From a virus: 48,979 nucleotides of DNA. Positions 8,748 to 16,182 of this stretch are shown here, in pieces; the stretch's first letter is position 1, and every line of letters begins with the position of its first letter. The DNA lies in IMG/VR virus record IMGVR_UViG_3300046724_000053, positions 1 through 48,979 of that record. The stretch is one strand, 5' to 3'. The notes under the pieces are model-generated. The model was not told the DNA's origin. It ran no database searches and worked only from the letters and a program-made list of their open reading frames with translations. A program made the translations under genes and the position numbers.

Positions 8748-9136
8748 GTAGTATTTCAGTTGTGATGGATATCATATCCACTAATTTTAATAACCCAGCA
8801 GATTTCAAGGGGATTGGTCCTATTCCAATACCTGATGATGCTCTGTTTCCATACATTACTGTTCAGAACATCATGGAACAGGAATTATCTACCCATAGTG
8901 GCCGGTCCTTTATGGGGCCTTCTATTCTTCAGGTTAATTTCTGCGATAAGAACTATGAGGTTGCAAGTGTTCTAAGAGATAGGATGAAGACAGTATTGAC
9001 AAATGGGGCTACTGGAACTTGGCAAGGAACAGTAATTCAGGGATCTAACTATATGTTTGGGAGTGAAACATATGATGCTGAACGTGAGATCCATATGCTC
9101 CATGCCCGGTTTAAGATGTGGTTAGAATTCAGTTGA
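8744..9136 (+). CDS. Tail terminator protein (130 aa)
   Basis: GTG start in a GTGA overlap with the upstream gene and a GGAGG site nine bases before. It shows the tail terminator layout: N-terminal helix, then PDDALFPYITVQNI, STHSGRSFMGPSILQVNFCDKNYEVASVLRDRMKTVL and a C-terminal strand (HARFKMWLEFS), as in phage minor tail U or DUF3168-type proteins. It caps the tail tube. The order connector, stopper, gp10-like, terminator, tube supports this. Confidence 0.7.
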   Translation: MSSISVVMDIISTNFNNPADFKGIGPIPIPDDALFPYITVQNIMEQELSTHSGRSFMGPSILQVNFCDKNYEVASVLRDRMKTVLTNGATGTWQGTVIQGSNYMFGSETYDAEREIHMLHARFKMWLEFS

Positions 9137-9142
9137 ATGTAG

Positions 9143-9157
9143 GTGTATATTATACAC
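9143..9157 (-). repeat. Dispersed palindrome copy 5 (exact, reverse sense)
   Basis: GTGTATATTATACAC between the tail terminator and the zinc-finger gene; overlaps the -35 position of a possible extended -10 promoter. Confidence 0.9.
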
Positions 9158-9172
9158 TCTTTATGCTATACT
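9144..9172 (+). promoter_or_regulatory. Possible extended -10 promoter for tail genes
   Basis: TGCTATACT at 9164-9172 is an extended -10 (TGn-TATACT). The matching -35 window (9144-9149, TGTATA, 17-bp spacer) lies inside the dispersed palindrome, so a protein bound there would block the promoter. Downstream is a good AAAGGAG site and the ATG at 9197. Confidence 0.4.
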
Positions 9173-9196
9173 GCTGAAAATAAAGGAGATAAGTAA

Positions 9197-9421
9197 ATGG
9201 CTGAACTTACAGAACAAGAGAAAAAGGACGGATTCCAGCTAACAAAGTGGAATGGCTATGATAATTATGAGTGTCTGAGATGTGCCTACAAGACTCTCTG
9301 GGCTGGTAAGATGGCCGATCATATCCAAACTGGAAATCATGTCTGGGGTAGAGAAGATGGCCCACTTATTGTGGATGAGCCTAAAGCTTCAACTGTTGTC
9401 GATAGGGTCTCAGAGTACTAG
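9197..9421 (+). CDS. Small C2H2-like zinc-finger protein (74 aa)
   Basis: Residues about 22-47 read YECLRCAYKT...MADHIQTGNH, a Cys-x2-Cys...His-x5-His arrangement like a C2H2 zinc finger. Strong ribosome site AAAGGAGATAAGTAA. It lies between tail terminator and major tail protein, where such small finger proteins occur in some soil phage genomes. Its job is unknown; DNA or RNA binding during late expression is one possibility. Confidence 0.65.
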   Translation: MAELTEQEKKDGFQLTKWNGYDNYECLRCAYKTLWAGKMADHIQTGNHVWGREDGPLIVDEPKASTVVDRVSEY

Positions 9422-9429
9422 GAGGATAA

Positions 9430-9855
9430 ATGGCTACGATTGCAAAACTGTCTAATGGGTCACTGCTTCAGATTGGTGATGGTGGAGGGTCTGAAATCTT
9501 CACTACTGTTCCTGAAGTAAAGAAATTGGCGGGTCCGGGAGCTAAGTTTGACTTGTTGGATGTGTCTAGTCATGATACTCCAACTCTGTTCAGAGAGTAT
9601 ATTCCCGGATTTAGTGATGGAGACTCCATACGATTTACTATCAACTGGAGACCTTCCAACACAGTACATAAAGGAATAAGGATAGATGCTTATGCTGCTA
9701 CCCTCCGGAACTTCAAGATAGTATTTCCGGATACACCTTTCAATACTGTCAAATCATCTACCTACATTCAGGACTTCAGCCCGACTGCTGATGTTGGTAC
9801 TGAGATGACAGCAGCAGGTATGCTGAAGATCACGGGTGCCCCAGTCTGGACCTAA
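9430..9855 (+). CDS. Major tail tube protein (141 aa)
   Basis: Length, position after the terminator, and the pattern LLQIGDG...FTTVPEVKKLAGPGAKFDLLDVSSHDTPTLFREYIPGFSDGDSIRFTINW match phage tail tube proteins (lambda V-type fold, also in phage BR0599-like tails). The GPGxKFDLLDVSSH segment is characteristic. AGGAGGATAA precedes the ATG, the strongest ribosome site of the tail genes, as expected for an abundant protein. Confidence 0.8.
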   Translation: MATIAKLSNGSLLQIGDGGGSEIFTTVPEVKKLAGPGAKFDLLDVSSHDTPTLFREYIPGFSDGDSIRFTINWRPSNTVHKGIRIDAYAATLRNFKIVFPDTPFNTVKSSTYIQDFSPTADVGTEMTAAGMLKITGAPVWT

Positions 9856-9891
9856 ATCATTAACGGATCTAATCTAAAGAGAGGATAGATT

Positions 9892-10308
9892 ATGACCATG
9901 ACCAAAGCTGAGTACTATGCCGAGTTTACCAAACGTATCCCAACCACTTTGAAGCTTGATCCTGTTGTGGAAATTGAACTGAGGGGTAATACCTACAAGT
10001 TGGAATTGGACAACACGGCTGTGAAGATGATCCTAAAGGATACAAGTATCAACCTGCTAGGAGATGGAATTAGGTCAAGCAAGCTTCAAGATCCAGTCAT
10101 ATTTGGATCTATTCTGCATAGGTCTCTAGCCAGACATCATCCTGAATTAACTATTGAACAGTCAGATGGATTGATGGAGTTCCGGAAGTTCATTTATATC
10201 CGGGACAAACTCCTAACCTGTTTGGAATTGTTTGTTCCTGACATGTCAGATCTTCCTGCTCCTCCAAATGACAAGGAGAAGAAGGAGAAGTCCGATGACC
10301 CCCTCTAG
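9892..10308 (+). CDS. Tail assembly chaperone, first frame (138 aa)
   Basis: Located between tube and tape measure genes, the fixed position of lambda G-like chaperones, with the right length. Sequence is soluble with mixed alpha/beta (VEIELRGNTYKLELDNTAVKMILK) and a charged, Lys-rich C terminus (NDKEKKEKSDDPL). Its TAG overlaps the GTG of the next gene, which lies in the -1 frame. Ribosome site GAGAGGAT. Confidence 0.65.
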   Translation: MTMTKAEYYAEFTKRIPTTLKLDPVVEIELRGNTYKLELDNTAVKMILKDTSINLLGDGIRSSKLQDPVIFGSILHRSLARHHPELTIEQSDGLMEFRKFIYIRDKLLTCLELFVPDMSDLPAPPNDKEKKEKSDDPL

Positions 10309-10550
10309 TGCCCGATGCTTTATGGCTGAAGTATTGGGCACATGCCCGTCTTCTGGGACTCTCTGAGGATGAGTTCTGGAAATCCACAGCCGCAAAAATA
10401 GATGCTTTGGATAAGATCAAGTATCCGAGAGCCAAAGAAAGTGTATATTATACACAAGAGGATGGCCCTAACAAGGCTGATACTGGGGCTAGTGACGATG
10501 GTCTGAGAGAAGGCATGACAGCCTTCACTAATCGAGGAAGAAATGCCTGA
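10308..10550 (+). CDS. Tail assembly chaperone, second frame (80 aa)
   Basis: GTG start overlapping the upstream TAG. It corresponds in place to lambda T, normally made as a -1 frameshift fusion with G. The -1 frame is open only from 10299, so any slip must occur on the run of five C at 10299-10303, which is a poor slippery site; coupled re-initiation is as likely. Residues WLKYWAHARLLGLSEDEFWKSTAAKIDAL resemble the second-frame chaperone domain. A dispersed palindrome encodes VYYTQ at 10441-10455. Confidence 0.6.
   Translation: MPDALWLKYWAHARLLGLSEDEFWKSTAAKIDALDKIKYPRAKESVYYTQEDGPNKADTGASDDGLREGMTAFTNRGRNA
10441..10455 (-). repeat. Dispersed palindrome copy 6 (exact, reverse sense)
   Basis: GTGTATATTATACAC inside the second chaperone frame, encoding VYYTQ. 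Confidence 0.9.
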
Positions 10551-12051
10551 TTATATTCCAGTAGCACAACTTGTAGCTCTAATAGGTGGGGATGCCACTG
10601 AATTAGATGCTACTCTAGCTGAGACCAAAGTAAAGATAGAAGAGATGAGAGGCCCTATCATGGGGGCTAATCAGGCTATTCAAGAATTGGCTAATGCTGG
10701 AGTTATTGGTGCTGAGGAGATTGCAGCTGCTACTGAATTGGTTAATGGGCTGTATGCCCAGCAAGCAGCACAAGTTAAAAGATCGGCTAGAGAAATATAT
10801 GAAGCCCAGAGAGGGTATAGTACTGCCAGTGCTGAGGCTTATATAGGTTCTGTAGAGACTAAGGTTGCAGCTGAAAGAGGTTGGGCTGAGTTTGCTACTG
10901 AGGCTTCACAGACTGTAACCAATACTCAAATTTCAAATTATCAGCGGGTAGCTACTGCTGCTGAAGCCTCTGGTGCCAAACAGATTATTAGCCAGTGGGC
11001 AACTAGAACAGAAGCCCAAGCAATGAATGAGATGCTAGGGACTAAGATACCCGGATCTATATCTCGAATGATTGCATTCTCTCCACAGGTATCAGCTTTC
11101 CTAGCATCCATATTTGATGTGGTATTAGCTGCTGCTTTTGTAGATATCCTAATCCATGTGGGAGAGGAAATAGACCAACTGACTCGGGATATGGAAGGAT
11201 TTGATAAGGCATCTATTAAAGCATGGGATGATGCAAAGGCAGGTTCAGAAAGAGCTACAGAAGCCCTATTAAAGCACAATGCTGCTCAGAGAGAAGTTGA
11301 TGCAGCTGGATTGAAGGGGGCTGCTAAATGGGCTGCTGAGGGAGGAATAGCAGGAGCTAACCTTAAAGAGCAACAGGCTCATTTAAAGTCATTGGAAGAT
11401 CAATCCCGGGCTATGCAGCAATTATTGATAAATGCTGGGGCATACAATAAAGAGTTATCTGGATTAGGTTTTAAAGAACCAAATCAATTACTTGGCATTG
11501 CTGCGGGTGATAAATATAAGGAAGCTATTCGGAACATCTATGACCAAGGTAAAACTGTAGATGAGGTAGCCAAGTCCTACATTCATTTGCAAGATGAAAT
11601 CAAATCAACGGGGCATGAGATAGATGTTCTGTCACAATCAATCCAAAAGGATAAGAACAAAGAAGAACGAGCACCCGTCAAAGGAGCACATAAACTTCTA
11701 GGCCCAGAGGACCATGAGGAACCATACCGTCTGCCTTGGTATCTTGGTCCTGATGCTGCTGAAGACTTTGCCAATCAGGCTCATGGACAAAGAGCAGCAG
11801 GACTTCCATCTGCTACTGGAGGTATGTTTAATAGAGGTAGTGCTAGTACTGGACAATCGGCATCTGTAGAAGTGAATACTACCATCTCTCCTCAGTTTGT
11901 ATTCAATGGGGTTCCAGCAGACATTCAGGCTTTTATGCGGGATCATGCTGAACCTGAACTAGCTAAAGATATTGAACTGAATGCCAGAGGCATTACAACT
12001 AAGATCGTTGAGTCTTTAAAGCGGTCTGGAATGGCGGTGACAGTTGGCTAA
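10543..12051 (+). CDS. Tape measure protein (502 aa)
   Basis: The protein between the tail chaperones and tail tip genes sets tail length. It is Ala-rich and helical, with coiled-coil regions (about 10-170 and 215-370) and a hydrophobic segment near residues 185-207 (AFLASIFDVVLAAAFVDILI) typical of tape measures. Using the usual ratio of about 1.5 angstrom per residue, 502 aa predicts a short tail of about 75 nm. Overlaps the previous gene by eight bases; GAGGAAG ribosome site. Confidence 0.75.
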   Translation: MPDYIPVAQLVALIGGDATELDATLAETKVKIEEMRGPIMGANQAIQELANAGVIGAEEIAAATELVNGLYAQQAAQVKRSAREIYEAQRGYSTASAEAYIGSVETKVAAERGWAEFATEASQTVTNTQISNYQRVATAAEASGAKQIISQWATRTEAQAMNEMLGTKIPGSISRMIAFSPQVSAFLASIFDVVLAAAFVDILIHVGEEIDQLTRDMEGFDKASIKAWDDAKAGSERATEALLKHNAAQREVDAAGLKGAAKWAAEGGIAGANLKEQQAHLKSLEDQSRAMQQLLINAGAYNKELSGLGFKEPNQLLGIAAGDKYKEAIRNIYDQGKTVDEVAKSYIHLQDEIKSTGHEIDVLSQSIQKDKNKEERAPVKGAHKLLGPEDHEEPYRLPWYLGPDAAEDFANQAHGQRAAGLPSATGGMFNRGSASTGQSASVEVNTTISPQFVFNGVPADIQAFMRDHAEPELAKDIELNARGITTKIVESLKRSGMAVTVG

Positions 12052-12448
12052 TCCTTCATGGTCTTCAGACAATATAACATTTCATGCCCTACGTGGATTC
12101 TACAAGATGGGTGGTAAGCCCAAGAGTATTCATAGGGATCAGGTTAAGAAAGTTACGGATAATGGGAGTGTGTTTATCTATGAACTGTTTGAGAGAAAGG
12201 TTCTGGATATTACGTTCTGGTGTAATGATACAGAACTATCCGACCATCAAACTTTAGATAGCACCTTTGCAGGTAACCAATTCCCATTCTATTTCAGCAT
12301 CTCCGGTTCTGGAGTTGTTGATTCTCTGTATGTGCGCGGAAATCAGGACTTTGATCCACAGGAGTTAGAACAGAAAGCTAGGATTCCAAACTTTGGAGTG
12401 GAAGTCCTGTATGAACTTCACTATCATCTTGAACAAGAGATTGTATAA
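12044..12448 (+). CDS. Distal tail protein (134 aa)
   Basis: A TTG start in an eight-base overlap with the tape measure; no in-frame ATG occurs near it. Directly downstream of the tape measure, where the distal tail or tip protein lies. Beta-strand pattern (SVFIYELFERKVLDITFWCNDTELSDHQTLDSTFAGNQFPFYFSISG) is like DUF2460 or BR0599-type tail proteins, but I do not see a decisive motif. Its TAA is inside the dispersed palindrome at 12441-12455. Confidence 0.55.
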   Translation: MANPSWSSDNITFHALRGFYKMGGKPKSIHRDQVKKVTDNGSVFIYELFERKVLDITFWCNDTELSDHQTLDSTFAGNQFPFYFSISGSGVVDSLYVRGNQDFDPQELEQKARIPNFGVEVLYELHYHLEQEIV

Positions 12449-12455
12449 TATACAC
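12441..12455 (+). repeat. Dispersed palindrome copy 7 (first base T)
   Basis: TTGTATAATATACAC; supplies the TAA stop (12446-12448) and a TATAAT at 12444-12449 twelve bases before the ATG at 12461, with no ribosome site between. Confidence 0.9.
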
Positions 12456-12460
12456 TTTTT

Positions 12461-14977
12461 ATGGTTGCAGCTGTACCAGTCAAACCTATAGTTCTAGCTA
12501 ATTTCTTCCTTGATACTGGAACTGCTCACTACTCTGGCAGGACTATGACATTCAAGGGAGTGAATTATGTAAAGGGAATAATCACTGCCGGATCTGTAGA
12601 GAGATCCATACCTCTACCTTCTGGACTACTTCAAGTACCTGATGCTTCCATTACTGTTGCGGATACCAACGGCCAGATTAAAACATGGTTTGATACTACT
12701 ACTCCATTCAGAAGATTGGTAGACATTACTCCTGAATTGGAATCTCACTTTTTGGATGTTACCACAAATAAACCTCTGTTTATTGGAGAGATACTGGATT
12801 TTGATTGTCCTCCCGGAGAGGTTACAGTTCATCTTAGATCCGTAACAGCCTCATGGTTGGCCCGGCCAATTCTTCACCTTATCAATAGAGATACATTTCC
12901 AAATCTGCCGGATGATATCTCTACTGCTTTTGCTCCTATAATCTTTGGCCGATGCTTCAGCTACTCCACTACCAATGTTGAAGCCCAAGGAGCTATTCAA
13001 TGTACTCTAGTAGACACTAATACCAATGATTACTGTGTGGCTAGACATCCATGTTTCAGTGTTCCTGCTGTATACAGAAAGAGGCCATTAGATTCCAGAT
13101 TCACTCTAGTACCCGGGGCTGAGTACAGTCTACAAATTGTAAATAAGACAATAGGTGGAATCACCTATAACATGCAGATGATTCGGTTTGCTGCTCAACA
13201 ATATGATGGGACTATTATTCAATGTGATGTGTCTGGGACTTACAGCCGATACAATTGGTCTACGAATGCTCAGATAGATTCAGTTGAGATTCGTAATCCT
13301 TCTGATTGCCTGTGGAATCTTATTTATCTTCAGTTGAAGAATGAGACCAACATACAGAAATTTGACTCTGATTCATTTGCCACTGTAAGAGACCGTTGCA
13401 CCACTAGGGGATATTTCTGTGATGGAGCTATTACAGGTAAGACCAATAGTCTAACCGTGATTACAGCTGGGGCGGCAATAGCGGATCTGTGTGGCTGTTT
13501 TAATATAGATTTTACTCAGACTACAGCCAGCACAATTAAGATTCTCTTATTCGATCTAACCATTGATGCTCCACTAGCTATTCCTATTAACAGCAGTCTT
13601 ATTCTGGAAAAGACATTCCATCCTTCCTCTCCGGAGAATGTCTATAATCATATCCGGTATAGATACTATAGAGATAATGCAGGATTGCCGGATGGAGTTA
13701 GAGCAAAGGGGAATAAGGAATATGCGTATGAGTACAGCATACGCAATGTCCACGATCAGACTGAACTGGCGGCTACTGGGGCTAATCCAACCCTAGAGTT
13801 AGTCATTGACCAACCTTTTATTCGGGATGATGCCACAGCCATTGATGTCATTAAGAAAAAGATACCTTATTTTGCTCTGAGATCCTATGATGTAACCTTC
13901 AGTCTACCTGCTTGGACCGGAGGGCTATTCGCTGGATTCAATGTGGATCTTGGACAAGCTTGTAACCTTACAAGCATCTGGGGTATGGGGTCAGGTGGAT
14001 TTAATAATATCTTATCTAGAATTAAGAGAATAAGGATTGATCTAAAGACGTGGGATATAGATTGCTCGGCTACGGTGTACTGGCCCACTTCTGATGGGGA
14101 TTTGAGCATTGAGTTTACTTCTCATCCATCTCATACGGCCCAAACTAGAAATCCTCACTTTCCAACTACAGTAAATGGAGCTACACCTGTAACAGCCCCA
14201 AAGTCCGTTAACTTTAGTTCTGCCCCAACACCACCAGCTGGAAGAAGCAATGTGGTATGGGTTGAGGATGCGACTACTGAACCTAGAACTGTGAGTGCTC
14301 ACTATGCGGCTACTGGTGGAGCAGATGATGACTCTATATATGAACTGATAGTGACTCACGATGCAGATGTAGCTCTTATTACCTCTCATATCCATTTCAC
14401 TGCTACTATGGGAGGTACTGGAGGTGTTCCTAGTGGAACTCAATGGGTAGACACTTACATTAATGATATCTATCCTCGGATATTTACTAATGGAATAATC
14501 CCATTTGGAAATGGCTCTGGTGGTGCTTCCTCTATAACTAATGGGGATTTAGACAACTGGATACCTGCAATCATAAATGCGATTACTTGGTTAGGAAGTG
14601 CAGATGATGACTCAGCCTATGCCACTATTACTTATGTGGATAGTGAAGATGCTGTATTACAAGGTCAGATAAATACAATAGTCTCCCACACCTTCTTTAG
14701 TGGTAATTGGGTGGATGCCTATATCAATGATATATATGCAAGGATTACTACCAGTGGCACAATTCAATTTGGTGATGGATCGGGTGGATCTACCGCTATC
14801 TCCGGAGGAGATCAAGATGATTGGATACCTGCTATAATTAATTCAGTGGATTGGATATCTGGAGTACTAACTGCTCATACTGGGGATATAGCATCAAACT
14901 CCAGTGACATATCGGCTCTTTATACTGCCATAAATAATCTGCAATCATGCTTGTCTGGATATGGAATTGTCTGCTAA
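12461..14977 (+). CDS. Tail tip / baseplate hub-like protein (838 aa)
   Basis: The N-terminal about 170 residues (FFLDTGTAHYSGRTMTFKGVNYVKGII...VERSIPLPSGLLQVPDASITVAD...WFDTTTPFRRLVDI) resemble the DUF2163 / BR0599 family of tail hub proteins. The centre carries beta-rich tail modules. The C-terminal 200 residues hold two related blocks (W-V-D-T/A-Y-I-N-D-I-Y ... F-G-N/D-G-S-G-G ... D-W-I-P-A-I-I-N) of about 105 residues each, probably receptor-binding or fibre-attachment repeats. The ATG lies close behind a TATAAT in the palindrome and lacks a ribosome site. Confidence 0.7.
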   Translation: MVAAVPVKPIVLANFFLDTGTAHYSGRTMTFKGVNYVKGIITAGSVERSIPLPSGLLQVPDASITVADTNGQIKTWFDTTTPFRRLVDITPELESHFLDVTTNKPLFIGEILDFDCPPGEVTVHLRSVTASWLARPILHLINRDTFPNLPDDISTAFAPIIFGRCFSYSTTNVEAQGAIQCTLVDTNTNDYCVARHPCFSVPAVYRKRPLDSRFTLVPGAEYSLQIVNKTIGGITYNMQMIRFAAQQYDGTIIQCDVSGTYSRYNWSTNAQIDSVEIRNPSDCLWNLIYLQLKNETNIQKFDSDSFATVRDRCTTRGYFCDGAITGKTNSLTVITAGAAIADLCGCFNIDFTQTTASTIKILLFDLTIDAPLAIPINSSLILEKTFHPSSPENVYNHIRYRYYRDNAGLPDGVRAKGNKEYAYEYSIRNVHDQTELAATGANPTLELVIDQPFIRDDATAIDVIKKKIPYFALRSYDVTFSLPAWTGGLFAGFNVDLGQACNLTSIWGMGSGGFNNILSRIKRIRIDLKTWDIDCSATVYWPTSDGDLSIEFTSHPSHTAQTRNPHFPTTVNGATPVTAPKSVNFSSAPTPPAGRSNVVWVEDATTEPRTVSAHYAATGGADDDSIYELIVTHDADVALITSHIHFTATMGGTGGVPSGTQWVDTYINDIYPRIFTNGIIPFGNGSGGASSITNGDLDNWIPAIINAITWLGSADDDSAYATITYVDSEDAVLQGQINTIVSHTFFSGNWVDAYINDIYARITTSGTIQFGDGSGGSTAISGGDQDDWIPAIINSVDWISGVLTAHTGDIASNSSDISALYTAINNLQSCLSGYGIVC

Positions 14978-14991
14978 AGGAGGTATATGAA

Positions 14992-15282
14992 ATGGATGCA
15001 ATATCAAAACAGGAAGCAGCACTAGCTTTAACAAAAGTACTGCCCAATTTCAACTCGGATCAGATAGTTAGGATCATGAATGTTGCTAATTGGATTCTGG
15101 ATCTTACTGATGAGGAGATTGTATCTATTGTCCAAGCAGCTAAGGACATCAATGCAGTACTTCCAGCAGAGGCATCATTCGGAGAAAAGAAACAGATTCA
15201 TCGTGCTGTTATTCACATAGCAGTAGAGCCAGCAGATAGCGTTATCAATGCACTAGGATTAAAGGCTACAATCAAAGCCTAA
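14992..15282 (+). CDS. Tandem paralogue A, hypothetical (96 aa)
   Basis: The ATG at 14992 is chosen because AAAGGAGG lies before it; a longer frame starts at 14947 inside the tail gene without a site. Helical protein beginning MDAISKQEAALALTK. It is clearly related to the next gene (shared KQEAALAxTK, QxIVRxxxxxN, AKxINxxLP, EKxQxxRxV), so the pair arose by duplication. No family recognised; they close the late operon. Confidence 0.65.
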   Translation: MDAISKQEAALALTKVLPNFNSDQIVRIMNVANWILDLTDEEIVSIVQAAKDINAVLPAEASFGEKKQIHRAVIHIAVEPADSVINALGLKATIKA

Positions 15283-15307
15283 GTAACCAAGAAGAGAGGA
15301 AGATAAT

Positions 15308-15577
15308 ATGATGGACTCAATAGCAAAACAAGAAGCAGCCTTGGCAATAACTAAGGCTATGGCCGGGAAAACTCAGCAATACATAGTTAGAGTCATAGGT
15401 ATATCGAATTCCATACATGGGGTTGATTATTCAGAGATAGATGGTATGGTCGCTGATGCTAAGGCAATAAACTCTCTTCTCCCAGAGGATATTACACCCC
15501 AAGAGAAACAACAGGTTCAGAGATCCGTAATGGATGTAACTTCTGACCCTTCTGCTCCAGTTATTCGTGCTCGGTAA
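15308..15577 (+). CDS. Tandem paralogue B, hypothetical (89 aa)
   Basis: Second member of the duplicated pair, preceded by GAAGAGAGGAAGATAAT. It may start at 15308 or 15311 (ATG ATG). It keeps KQEAALAITKA, IVRVIGISNSI, AKAINSLLPEDI and EKQQVQRSVMDV of its partner but is shorter at the C terminus. Last gene of the rightward late operon; a dispersed palindrome starts at the base after its TAA. Confidence 0.65.
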   Translation: MMDSIAKQEAALAITKAMAGKTQQYIVRVIGISNSIHGVDYSEIDGMVADAKAINSLLPEDITPQEKQQVQRSVMDVTSDPSAPVIRAR

Positions 15578-15592
15578 GTGTATATTATACAG
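15578..15592 (-). repeat. Dispersed palindrome copy 8 (last base G)
   Basis: GTGTATATTATACAG directly after the last late gene. Confidence 0.9.
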
Positions 15593-15620
15593 TTTCCTCC
15601 TTATCACCGGGAGGGAATAG

Positions 15621-15656
15621 GGGGGCCGGGGTTTGATCCTCTCTGCTCCGGTCCCC
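15621..15656 (+). terminator. GC-rich hairpin after late operon
   Basis: GGGGGCCGG (15621-15629) pairs with CCGGTCCCC (15648-15656) across an 18-base loop, with one G-T pair. No T-run follows, so it is not a textbook intrinsic terminator. Almost the same stem ends the ParB-like gene at 32050-32071. Confidence 0.45.
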
Positions 15657-15676
15657 TGACTGCCACTGGCTAGGCA

Positions 15677-15696
15677 CCGTTGCCTATTGACAACGG
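15677..15696. promoter_or_regulatory. Second-class palindromic operator, copy 1
   Basis: CCGTTGCC-TATT-GACAACGG. Overlaps the -35 of the Xre gene promoter. One of four related palindromes, all at or beside early promoters. Confidence 0.6.
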
Positions 15697-15715
15697 GCTA
15701 TCTGTAGTGTATATT
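15687..15715 (+). promoter_or_regulatory. Promoter of the Xre regulator (leaderless)
   Basis: TTGACA (15687-15692), 17-bp spacer, TATATT (15710-15715). The expected start site is 15722-15723, which is the A of the regulator's ATG, so the mRNA would be leaderless, as for lambda cI from PRM. Both palindrome types overlap this promoter. Confidence 0.7.
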
Positions 15716-15721
15716 ATACAG
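15707..15721 (-). repeat. Dispersed palindrome copy 9 (last base G)
   Basis: GTGTATATTATACAG covering the -10 of the Xre promoter and ending one base before its ATG. Confidence 0.9.
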
Positions 15722-15722
15722 C

Positions 15723-16115
15723 ATGAGTACCCAGACTATATCCCAACCTACAGGTTGCATTGATGAAAAGCCTACCCGGTTCTCTGTCTATTTCTGTGGA
15801 AGATTTATCAGTATCAGTCAGATATCCAGAAGTCAGGGCATAAGCAAAGCCTATATTTCCAGAATCTTCTCAGGTGAAAAGCTTAATCCATCCTATGTCA
15901 TCATGAAGAAGATATCTTCTGCTTTGGGCATGGATATGGAGGAATTCAGTCATGCCTTATCTCTTCGCTATATTGAACTAGGAATAAAGGATAGTGATGA
16001 AAGAATAGAGTACCTTAGCCGGGTGATTGCTGAAGATAAAGTCTCTCTCGAAAGATTGAGAAAAGGTAAACCTGCTCTACCAGTACGGTCTGGAACCCGC
16101 CTAGATAACGTCTAA
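15723..16115 (+). CDS. Xre-family helix-turn-helix regulator (130 aa)
   Basis: Residues about 20-80 form an HTH_3 domain: ISQISRSQGISKAYISRIFSGEKLNPSYVIMKKISSALGMD, with the recognition helix near SKAYISRIFSG. Residues 85-115 are a charged helix that may dimerise. It is the only clear HTH repressor-like protein seen. Its promoter contains one copy of each palindrome class, as expected for autoregulation, and its ATG coincides with the predicted transcription start. It is a candidate master regulator of either operator class. It is shorter than CI-type repressors and has no peptidase domain. Confidence 0.8.
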   Translation: MSTQTISQPTGCIDEKPTRFSVYFCGRFISISQISRSQGISKAYISRIFSGEKLNPSYVIMKKISSALGMDMEEFSHALSLRYIELGIKDSDERIEYLSRVIAEDKVSLERLRKGKPALPVRSGTRLDNV

Positions 16116-16140
16116 GTCTCAAAATAATAATAAAAAATAA

Positions 16141-16161
16141 CTGTTGCCTCCCAGACAACGG
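16141..16161. promoter_or_regulatory. Second-class palindromic operator, copy 2
   Basis: CTGTTGCC-TCCCA-GACAACGG; spacer is five bases. Overlaps the -35 of the helicase promoter. Confidence 0.55.
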
Positions 16162-16172
16162 TGTGCTATAGT
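16144..16172 (+). promoter_or_regulatory. Promoter of the helicase operon (near-leaderless)
   Basis: TTGCCT (16144-16149), 17-bp spacer, TATAGT (16167-16172). The ATG at 16183 lies only ten bases after the -10, leaving a leader of about four bases and no ribosome site. Confidence 0.55.
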
Positions 16173-16182
16173 GTTTATTCTT

